Positions 28,271-35,892 of a DNA stretch of 42,291 nt are shown one piece after another; position 1 is the stretch's first letter; each line of letters opens with the position of its first letter. The stretch spans positions 1-42,291 of the forward strand of contig NZ_AODH01000028.1 of NCBI RefSeq assembly GCF_000525915.1, read 5' to 3'. A program made the position numbers and the translations under genes. Source of the DNA: Brochothrix campestris FSL F6-1037 (lineage in GTDB: Bacteria > Bacillota > Bacilli > Lactobacillales > Listeriaceae). Below the pieces are notes generated by a model, which ran no database searches, was not told the DNA's origin, and was given only the letters and a program-made list of their open reading frames with translations.

Positions 28271-30847
28271 GTGGAAACAGGACGTAGCTTTAAATGGTTA
28301 GTGGTAGTAACGTTGTTCATTTCATTAGTGATGGCACCATTCAGTGCACCGGTCAAAGCCGAGACGCGTGAAGAGCCAGCGACGAGTGAACAGCAGCCAA
28401 CGAGTAATGATGAGGTGATTGAGGAAGAAGCGGCGCCCGAAAGCGTGGGTGAAGAGCCAGCACAGCCTCATGAACCAGTCATCGAAGCGAGTGAATCTGA
28501 GCCAGCGCCAGTGGATATCATTGAAGAGCCCGAGGTAACGGAGTCAACCATAGAAGCAAGTGTTGCAAATGAACAACCACAGGTCAGTCAACCAGACCAA
28601 GCAGTGAAACAAACGAGTGCAGAAGCGGTCGGTAAAATTACCGTGCAATATAAAGAGAGTGGCAGTGGCAAAGTGTTAGAGGCGGACAAAGTCATTGCTG
28701 ATGAGAATGCTAAAATCGGCGATCCATTTTCAGTAACCGCCGCTGCAATTGCCAACTATCTAGCCAAAGAGGTTGAAGTCGATGGCGTGAAACAAGACGG
28801 TTTGGCAGTAACAGGAAAATATACAGCGACAGCACAGACGATTGTTTATTATTATGTCGCTAACCAAACAGCCATTTTCGTAAAGGATATCACCTTGCAT
28901 ACCGGTGATAAATGGGAGGCAGCTGACAGTTTTGTCTCTGCTATTAATGAAGAAGGCAACGCATTAACGCTTGCCGATTTAACAGTCACTGGCTATGTGT
29001 CGACCGATAAAGCCGGCAGCTATAAAGTGACCTATCACTATGGTGGCATTGAAGCAATTGCAACCATTACCGTTGTTCAAAGTCAGGCATTAATCGATGC
29101 TAAAAACAGCGTCCTTTATATTGGAGATAAATGGGAACCGGCCGATAATTTTATTGGTGCAACCGATAAGGATGGCAAAGTGATTCCATTCGAACAAATC
29201 TCAATTGAAGGCACTGTTGATACGACGAAAGCGGGAGAATATAGCATAAAATATATCACAGCTGATAATGTGAGCATTACAATTACTGTTACTGTCAAAG
29301 CTGATGAATCTGTCTTTGAATTAAAAGACAGCACGCTCTACTTGGGCGATAAGTGGCAGGCAGAGGATAACTTTGTGAAGGCGTTTGATAAGGATGGTAA
29401 AGAGATTGCCTTCGCAAGCATTAAAGTTGAAGGAACCGTCGATACAGCCAAAGAAGGAAGCTACCAAGTAACCTACACGGCGCCTGACGGTCAAACGGCA
29501 ACGATTACGGTCACAGTGGTCGTTAACCAAGCCACGCTCGTTGTCAAAGATAGTAGCCTTTACGTGGGTGATAAGTGGGAAGCAGCTGATAACTTTGTGT
29601 CGGCTACCGATAAAGATGGCAATGTAATTGCTTTTGAAAAAGTGACGGTGACAGGTGAAGTTGACCTCACCAAAGAAGGGCTCTACAAAGTAACCTACGC
29701 GACAGCAACTGGTGAAACAGCGATTGCATCCATCACTGTCATTGCTAACAAAGCTAGTATCGAAGCAAATAATAGCATCGTCTATGTCGGCGATAAATGG
29801 CAGGCAGAAGATAATTTTGTATCGGCAACGAATAAAGAGGGTGAAGCAATTACGTGGCCACATATATCAGTGCAAGGGACAGTCGACACGACCAAGGTTG
29901 GTGACTACCCAATCACGTATATTACACCTGATGGCATTAAGTTGACGATTATTGTCACTGTCAAAGTCGATGCGTTTAAATTTGAGGTAAAAGACAGTGT
30001 TATTTATACGGGTGATGTGTGGTTGCCGGTAGATAACATTGTAACTGCCCTCGATAAAGAGGGTGAAGTCATTCCGATGACAGACATTAAAGTAGATGGG
30101 ACGGTTAACTCACTTGAAAAAGGGGTATATACGGTTACGTATACGATTGGTGAATTGAGCGAAACAGCTACAATTACCGTTAAAAAGAACCGGTCGTCAT
30201 TGAATGTGCAAAATACCTTCTTATTTGTCGGTGATGAGTGGGATTTAGCTGATAACTTTGTATCAGCTACCGCTAAAGACGGCAGTGTCTTAACGTTGGA
30301 TCAAATCGATGTGGAAGGCAGTGTCGACACGACGAAGATCGGCTCAAATAAACTGATCTTCACCTCGCCAGCGGGCTTAACTCGGACGGTGTTTGTGACC
30401 GTGTTTGCCAGCGGTGAAGTGAATCTAGCATCATTAGAGGCACACGATAGCACGCTTGTTGTTGGTGATGAATGGCAGGCTATGGATAACTTTGATTACG
30501 CGACTGACAGCGAGGGCAAAGCAATTGCCTTTGCAGACATTAACGTAAGTGGGGCAGTGGATTCAGCGGTAGTCGGTGCGTATCCAATCACATATGAGAG
30601 CCCAACCGGACTGCAAAAAACAATTACTGTCACTGTGATAGAAGAAGCGGGCGAATCAGAGCCACAACCAGAGCCAGGACCAACACCGACACCACCGAAA
30701 GGACCAAATGGCGGCCAGAACAAGCCGAGCGATAGCAAGAAGAAATTACCGAAAACAGGTGATGCAGCATCAACTGCGCCACTTGCAATGGGGATGTTTG
30801 CGACAGCACTGGCATTGTATGTAGTGTCACGTCGGAAAAAAAGTTAA
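28271..30847 (+). CDS. LPXTG cell-wall protein with MucBP and eight Ig-like repeats
   Basis: 858 residues, GTG start with GAGGGGGGA upstream. Order: signal peptide (to about residue 31), an acidic proline/glutamate-rich stretch, a MucBP-type domain (ITVQYKESGSGKVL, about residues 120-195), then eight repeats of about 72 residues. Each repeat opens with a variant of 'DS.LY.GDKW.A.DNFVSA.DK.G' and ends in a TITV strand; these are bacterial Ig-like (Big_3-type) domains. A PEPGPTPTPP linker follows, then LPKTG, a hydrophobic segment and RRKKS. Sortase should anchor it to the wall, with the repeats as a stalk. It is probably an adhesin; the ligand is unknown. Confidence 0.9.
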   Translation: METGRSFKWLVVVTLFISLVMAPFSAPVKAETREEPATSEQQPTSNDEVIEEEAAPESVGEEPAQPHEPVIEASESEPAPVDIIEEPEVTESTIEASVANEQPQVSQPDQAVKQTSAEAVGKITVQYKESGSGKVLEADKVIADENAKIGDPFSVTAAAIANYLAKEVEVDGVKQDGLAVTGKYTATAQTIVYYYVANQTAIFVKDITLHTGDKWEAADSFVSAINEEGNALTLADLTVTGYVSTDKAGSYKVTYHYGGIEAIATITVVQSQALIDAKNSVLYIGDKWEPADNFIGATDKDGKVIPFEQISIEGTVDTTKAGEYSIKYITADNVSITITVTVKADESVFELKDSTLYLGDKWQAEDNFVKAFDKDGKEIAFASIKVEGTVDTAKEGSYQVTYTAPDGQTATITVTVVVNQATLVVKDSSLYVGDKWEAADNFVSATDKDGNVIAFEKVTVTGEVDLTKEGLYKVTYATATGETAIASITVIANKASIEANNSIVYVGDKWQAEDNFVSATNKEGEAITWPHISVQGTVDTTKVGDYPITYITPDGIKLTIIVTVKVDAFKFEVKDSVIYTGDVWLPVDNIVTALDKEGEVIPMTDIKVDGTVNSLEKGVYTVTYTIGELSETATITVKKNRSSLNVQNTFLFVGDEWDLADNFVSATAKDGSVLTLDQIDVEGSVDTTKIGSNKLIFTSPAGLTRTVFVTVFASGEVNLASLEAHDSTLVVGDEWQAMDNFDYATDSEGKAIAFADINVSGAVDSAVVGAYPITYESPTGLQKTITVTVIEEAGESEPQPEPGPTPTPPKGPNGGQNKPSDSKKKLPKTGDAASTAPLAMGMFATALALYVVSRRKKS

Positions 30848-30897
30848 GCACCACAGTAAACAACCAGTAAGATAAGGTAACTATAGCGACACGCTCG

Positions 30898-30928
30898 AAC
30901 CAGTCACTTAGCCGTGGCTGGTTTTTTT
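30898..30928 (+). terminator. Terminator after LPXTG repeat protein
   Basis: AACCAGTCAC (30898-30907) pairs with GTGGCTGGTT (30914-30923, one wobble) and is followed by a T run. Confidence 0.9.
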
Positions 30929-30974
30929 CTGCAGAGGCTTCTTTTTTTTTGTCAAATCCACGTCGTTCTAAGGA

Positions 30975-31065
30975 AAAAACATAAAAGACAGTTTGATCAA
31001 GCAGATGTTATTCTTACGTTAAGTTGTTAAGAGGACGACAAACCTTTTTAATAACCAACAAAAAA
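30975..31065 (+). promoter_or_regulatory. Leader shared with the second BspA-like gene (copy 1)
   Basis: Aligns by eye with 35604-35692. Common features are ATGTTA, TTAAGTTxTTAA and a later CTTTTTAATAAcCA block. It probably holds the promoter or a regulator site for the secreted module protein at 31088. Confidence 0.45.
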
Positions 31066-31087
31066 TAAGAGGAAGAAGGCGTAATGA

Positions 31088-31720
31088 ATGAAAAAAGGTT
31101 TACAAGCATGTGCAGCCGCAGTTTTAGTAGGAACAATGGTAGTTGGAGCAGGAACATCAGTTTTTGCCTACGAAGGGCAAGATGTTGTTGGTGAGAACGC
31201 CGCATCGATTCAAACAAAAGGATTACTCGGTAACAGTGATAACACGGATCCAGGTGAAACGTTACCAGAGGGAAGCGATAAGTGGATTAATGTTACCCTA
31301 CCGACTGCCGTAGTTTTCAACTCTGATGAAACAACTGACAACAAAACAATCACGTCACCTTCGAACTACCAAGTAATGAACAACTCAGGTCGTGGCGTTA
31401 AAGTATCACTCACATCATTTGATACAACTTCAGGCCATGAAGCGTTAACTAAATTAACTTTAGCACCAGCGGGTAACGGTCAACAAATTCCAGCAGTTGA
31501 TTTAATTGGGGGAGAAGAACCAACCAACGTGACATTAGCTGACTTAGCAGCTGCACAAGGTGATACAAAAGATTACTTCAACTTCAAATTCACTGGTGAT
31601 GTTGATACGTCACTCTTACCGACAATTGATGCCGAGCAACAAAGTCAAAAAGTCGAGTATAACATGGTCTTGAAATTCCAGTCGCTTGATTTAAACGGTA
31701 ACACAGTGCCGCAGTCATAG
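31088..31720 (+). CDS. Secreted protein with recurring VT[IL]PTA..F module
   Basis: 210 residues. The signal peptide MKKGLQACAAAVLVGTMVVG ends at an AxA-like site near residue 27. The mature part is mostly one domain beginning VTLPTAVVFNSDETT and closing with YNMVLKFQSLD. The same module forms the C-terminus of both BspA-like proteins downstream (VTIPTAMLFANTEN ... MVLKF). It has no LPXTG, no WxL motif and no membrane tail, so attachment to the wall must be non-covalent or through a partner. The role is unknown; the context suggests a structural or anchoring subunit of a surface complex. Confidence 0.75.
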   Translation: MKKGLQACAAAVLVGTMVVGAGTSVFAYEGQDVVGENAASIQTKGLLGNSDNTDPGETLPEGSDKWINVTLPTAVVFNSDETTDNKTITSPSNYQVMNNSGRGVKVSLTSFDTTSGHEALTKLTLAPAGNGQQIPAVDLIGGEEPTNVTLADLAAAQGDTKDYFNFKFTGDVDTSLLPTIDAEQQSQKVEYNMVLKFQSLDLNGNTVPQS

Positions 31721-31749
31721 GCCGACAAAGCAGAGAAAGGAGCTAAGCC

Positions 31750-32094
31750 ATGAAAATTTGGAAACGAGTGCTGCTTTTATTACTCGTAGGCTATGCTTTC
31801 TCACCGATATGTTCAGTCGCGGCGAGTCAAACATCGGCCAATCAAACGGTGCAAATTAGTGGCGTGATTGGCTCACCAGCTAAAGCGCCCCCACAGCTTG
31901 CTGGTCATCAGGGAACGCCACAAAAAACCGATGAGTTGACCGTGCATACGACCATCAAACCAACCGGCACACTTCCAAAAACCGGGCTTGTTTACTCATT
32001 ATATGTCTTTCTCAGTGGCTTCATTGTTGTAGCAAGCGCACTTGTGTGGTTGGTAGTGAAAGAACGACAAACATTTGGTGAAACACAGTGTTAA
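31750..32094 (+). CDS. Mini LPXTG protein
   Basis: 114 residues. Signal peptide (KIWKRVLLLLLVGYAFSPIC), a short polar stretch of about 50 residues, then LPKTG (about residue 77), a hydrophobic segment and a charged tail. AAGGAG precedes the ATG, 29 bases after the previous stop. Small LPXTG proteins of this layout accompany WxL-type surface operons, where they may act as wall-bound docking points; that comparison is inference here. Confidence 0.85.
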   Translation: MKIWKRVLLLLLVGYAFSPICSVAASQTSANQTVQISGVIGSPAKAPPQLAGHQGTPQKTDELTVHTTIKPTGTLPKTGLVYSLYVFLSGFIVVASALVWLVVKERQTFGETQC

Positions 32095-32124
32095 AGCCAT
32101 GCGTTAATTAGACTCATACAACGT

Positions 32125-32155
32125 GTAAGTCCATAGCACACACCTATGGGCTTAC
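32125..32155 (+). terminator. Possible terminator or attenuator inside the surface locus
   Basis: A 12-base-pair stem (32125-32136 with 32144-32155, one wobble), followed by ATCCTTTTGATT, a weak T tract. It may reduce rather than stop transcription into the next gene. Confidence 0.55.
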
Positions 32156-32219
32156 ATCCTTTTGATTATAACGAAGACAAACAAAACAATGAATGAAACC
32201 ACTAAAGAAGGAGCTAATA

Positions 32220-32753
32220 ATGACTGAACTAATCGATGAACAGGTACGCAACCGTAAAAAACGATTGAAAATAGTGAGCATTATCGGACTTGTTTTACTA
32301 ATCGCCGTGAGCATTACAATGTATCAATTATTAAAGGATGCCGACAATGTCGAAATAATTGCCGGTGATTTTTTACCCGCTAATAAAGATGCTACGAAAG
32401 CGCAAAAAAAGGCCGCAGCCTCGGCAAAGGTTGATGCATCGAATTTCACCTTAAGCATTTACCCCGAAGCGGTTTATTCTGAAGGATCGGCGAAAGCAGG
32501 TTCGTTACAAATCCGCAACGATGCCAGCAATGCCTATCCCATCAATGTGAAAATTCGCCTCGATGCGAGTGGATTAGTCGTTTATGAGTCTGGAGCGATT
32601 CAGCCGGGCTATGAAGTGAAAAACGTACCGCTCGATGAGAAAGTAACGAAAGGTGAATACGAGGCGACAGCCGAAGTCGATATTTTCGACCCGAAAACGA
32701 AGGAAAAGCAGGGAAGTGCCCAAGCAGGTGTCAGTTTGAGTATTAAAAAATAA
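32220..32753 (+). CDS. N-terminally membrane-anchored extracellular protein
   Basis: 177 residues from ATG 32220, which has AAGGAG 6 bases upstream; an upstream ATG (32193) lacks a site. A basic cytoplasmic head (RNRKKRLK) precedes one transmembrane segment (about residues 17-36), then a linker and a beta-rich outer domain with SLQIRNDASNAYPINVKI, VVYESGAIQPGYEV and GEYEATAEVDIF. This pattern occurs in small surface proteins of Firmicutes that I cannot assign a function. It lies 18 bases upstream of the first BspA-like gene, so it is likely a membrane-side partner of the complex. Confidence 0.75.
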   Translation: MTELIDEQVRNRKKRLKIVSIIGLVLLIAVSITMYQLLKDADNVEIIAGDFLPANKDATKAQKKAAASAKVDASNFTLSIYPEAVYSEGSAKAGSLQIRNDASNAYPINVKIRLDASGLVVYESGAIQPGYEVKNVPLDEKVTKGEYEATAEVDIFDPKTKEKQGSAQAGVSLSIKK

Positions 32754-32771
32754 GCAGAGGGAGGGAATTCA

Positions 32772-35341
32772 ATGAAAAAGTGGCCGATTGTGACACTAGC
32801 TGTTCTTATTATTAACAGTAGCTTACCGCTTTTAGCTGTCGAAACTGCAACAGCTCGTTCAATCGCAACGAATGGGACAACCGAGGCGGTCAGTTCCTTA
32901 GTTACAGATTTATCAGCAATCGAAGAAACAACCACAAAACGACTTGAAAGTGATATGGCATCTAGCAATCGACCAGATTCGCAGCAGCTTGCTGATACGA
33001 CCGAAACAGCATCGTCGCTTGACAGTACGACTGAGTCTAGTACTAGCAGTGAAACAACCACTGCGAGTGAGTCGAGTGAAAACGAGGCAACACGACCGCA
33101 AACCGTTTCTGCTAAACCGGACATAAATGCAGCTGAAACGAATGAAGAAGCACCATTCGTTGCTAGAACAATACCGACAGCTGAAAAAAACCCAAAGGAG
33201 GGGTCATATGCTAATGGCAATTGGGGCGGATACGGTAGTGGTGGTACGAGGTTCACTTACTACTTTGATACAAGGGAACTCGTTATCGATGCCGGTTATG
33301 TTCCGAGCATGCATCCTCAAGCAGTGCCATGGTTGGGTCACCATGATGTTAAAAAAATCACCTTTAACGGACCGTTGACGTATGATAAAACGAGTATTTT
33401 AAATCGTTTACTAACAGGTTTTTTTAAGGATTTGCAAGATGTCACTACAATTAATGGGCTACAGTACTTTGATATGTCAAATGTGACAGCGATGAATGAA
33501 ATGTTCAAAAACTGCTATCATCTCAAAAAATTAGATTTATCCTCATGGGATACGCAAAATGTTAGCTTTTTTAATGATATGTTCAACGGTTGCTTGGAGC
33601 TAGCGGACCTTCAAATTGCCAACTTTGATATTTCATTAGGGAGTCAATTTCAAAACATGTTCAATCACTGTGACCTGTTGACTGATCTTGACATCTCAAA
33701 CTGGAAGGGTGTTTTTCCGAAGACGATTTTTGTTGATAAGATGTTTTCGAGTCTCAAAAATTTAAACAGTATTAGCCTTCCGAGTGGCGAGCAATTGGAA
33801 ATCAATGCCGATTTACCGTTTATTGCTCCGAATGAAGTATACACGGGTAAATATTCGAGTACTGCTAAGCCAACTTTAGTCTATTCAAGAACTCAGTTGT
33901 TAGGAAGTCACACGCGCGAGGCCGGTGTGTATGTTGCTAATAAACAATTATATGGTGTGAGAGTCACTTATACGGATGAAAATGACCATAGTATTCGTTC
34001 GAGTCAAACAATACTCGGTTATTATCACGATCCGTATGACGCAACAACACCTGAGTATCAGTTAACGCTACCGGGCTATACGTTGGTGGGTATTCCTAAG
34101 AACACGACAGGGATACTTGATAATAGTGTCAAATCAGTCGATTATATTTATCGCAAATTCGTTACACCTGTGGTCGAAACAAACGACAGTGTGATGTATG
34201 CAGGACAAACGTATGATGCCAAGGTTAACTTCGTTAAAGGCACCGATCATCTCGGTAACGCATTAGCATGGAATAACCCGGGGCTCACCGTGGGCGGCGA
34301 TACCGTTGATACACAAACACCAGGTGTCTATCATAAAACCCTGACCTATAAATTTGAGAAGGCTGAAACGGTCACGTCATCTTATACCGTCACCGTTAAA
34401 GCCGATCAAACAGCAGCCAACTTACAAGACGTTAAACTGTATGTCGATGATAAATTCGATGCCAATGCTCCACTAAAAAAAAGTGGTCGATCAAGATGGT
34501 CAAGCGATTAACGCACAAGACGTCTATAAATATTTTATTGATGGTGTTGAAACAAAAAAATTAAACACCAATAAACCGGGGGAACATACTGTGCGTGTTC
34601 AATTAAAAAAAGCGAATGGTGCGATTATCGATAGTGCGAAACCAGATGCGGTTGTGCGTGTCCACGAAGATAAAACGAGCATCGTAGCAAAAAAAAGTAA
34701 CGTTATATGTGGGAGATAACTATGATCCAGCCGATGGTTTTGTGAGTGCCACCAATGCCGATGGTGAATCGCTCCCATTTAGTAGTGAGATGAGTTGGGT
34801 TGCTAATAACGCAATGATTGATACATCTGTTGCAGGTGATTATGTTGTTATTTATGGTTTACCTAATCACAATGGAGATATCGTTAAAACAATAACTGAA
34901 GTCATTGTTAAAGACCCAGCCGATGAGATTGATGTGACGATTCCGACGGCGATGTTGTTTGCTAACACCGAAAATAATGGTGTCGCTAAGCAAATCGAAT
35001 CACGTGACTATCAAATTACAAATAATTCCTTCGAAAAAGGCGTCAATGTCGAACTCGCCGCCTTCAACTTCGAAGAAACGAACGGACTTAGCTTCTTGAA
35101 AACTGATGACGAAGACCCGATGGCAGAGAGTAACAGCCTGCGGTTGAATTTAAAGGCTGAAGGTAGCGCGGTCATTCAATCCTTAAATGAAACAACTAAG
35201 AACGTTTCGATTGGAACAATCAAGCCGGAAGAAACACTCACAATTGCATTTGACGGCGACTATTTTGGTTCAACCCAAGAAGGCGTCAAAACAACCATCA
35301 GCCAAGAAATGGTACTGAAATTCAATTTGATTAGAGAATAA
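32772..35341 (+). CDS. BspA-like surface protein 1 (DUF285/MucBP/Ig-like), two homopolymer frame breaks
   Basis: The corrected product is 855 residues and parallels the intact paralogue at 35893 over its full length. Order: signal peptide, serine/threonine-rich stretch, DUF285 (BspA-type leucine-rich) repeats around nt 33450-33720 (FKNCYHLKKLDLSSWDTQNV), a MucBP-like domain (VTYTDENDHSIRSSQ), Ig-like repeats opening NDSVMYAGQTYDAKVNFVKG, and the C-terminal VTIPTAMLF module. No LPXTG. The frame breaks at A8 34475-34482 and A8 34689-34696; removing one A from each gives PLKKVVDQDG and AKKVTLYVGDNYDP, matching the paralogue. It is probably an adhesin or carbohydrate-binding protein. Confidence 0.87.
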
Positions 35342-35462
35342 AAGTGAAATCAGCGCGTTCAATTTCGAAGATATTGGAAGTGAAAAGGTCATCGACTATT
35401 TTCCGTCGATACTTTTCCACTGAAATATCACAGAAATTAGCTGATTGAACTGGAAAAATAAA
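35338..35462. repeat. Dispersed intergenic repeat, copy B
   Basis: Counterpart of 10946-11072. ATCGAC/GTCGAT form a 6-base stem at about 35391-35410, and TTTTCCA (35413-35419) pairs with TGGAAAA (35451-35457). It starts with AAAAGTGAAATCAGC, which recurs at 35460 and just after the second BspA-like gene (38483-38497). It overlaps the end of the first BspA-like gene by a few bases. Confidence 0.6.
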
Positions 35463-35503
35463 AGTGAAATCAACCTGCTGGAACTGTATAAGTCAGACCT
35501 ACT

Positions 35504-35557
35504 AAAGCCATGTTTTGCATCTCTTTTAGAGTCACACATTAGCTGTGGCTTTTTTTT
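35504..35557 (+). terminator. Terminator after BspA-like gene 1
   Basis: AAAGCCA (35504-35510) pairs with TGGCTTT (35546-35552) around an inner small hairpin, followed by a run of T. Confidence 0.75.
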
Positions 35558-35603
35558 GCGGGCAAGCACTTTTATTTTAGTTAATTAACAACCATGAGCG
35601 CGA

Positions 35604-35692
35604 AAAAATGAAAAAGATATCGACAAGAAGACATGTTAAATTAAACTTAAGTTATTAATAAGTGTCACATCAACTTTTAATAATCATTCAAT
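35604..35692 (+). promoter_or_regulatory. Leader shared with the 31088 gene (copy 2)
   Basis: Counterpart of 30975-31065: CATGTTAAATTAAACTTAAG, TTATTAATAAG, then ACTTTTAATAATCA. It includes the inverted repeat CTTA...TAAG. It is probably a common control element of the surface genes. Confidence 0.4.
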
Positions 35693-35892
35693 AGAACAAA
35701 TGGGGTGATTAACGCATACGATCGATTTCGATGACAGCAATTAAAGAGTAAACACACTAAGTTTGCGTTTTAGCAGTCGTCCTAGTTAAGCAAACGGTGT
35801 AAAACAACAGATGATAACCTAGTTAAGGCACTGTCTCACAACATCATAATGAAACGGACATCAAAAGATGACTAAAAAAGGAGAATAGCAGA

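Larger units (their letters stand above)
35463..35892. other. Intergenic leader between BspA-like genes
   Basis: Apart from the repeat copy (35338-35462) this stretch holds a terminator (35504-35557), a leader resembling that of the 31088 gene, and two CCTAGTTAAG direct repeats about 32 bases apart (near 35785 and 35817). No convincing gene is seen in it. Confidence 0.55.

Noticed and set aside
29321-29863. 180-codon minus-strand frame within the Ig-like repeats
   Set aside because: Open only because the plus-strand repeats lack certain codons; no start signal or family.
28880-30640. Periodic repeats of about 216 bases, checked as a possible CRISPR array
   Set aside because: They are coding Ig-like domains with diverged third positions; no short identical repeats with unique spacers. 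No CRISPR array was seen anywhere in the window.
34483-34719. Separate 78-codon gene between surface fragments
   Set aside because: It aligns with the middle of the intact paralogue; it is an internal piece of BspA-like gene 1.
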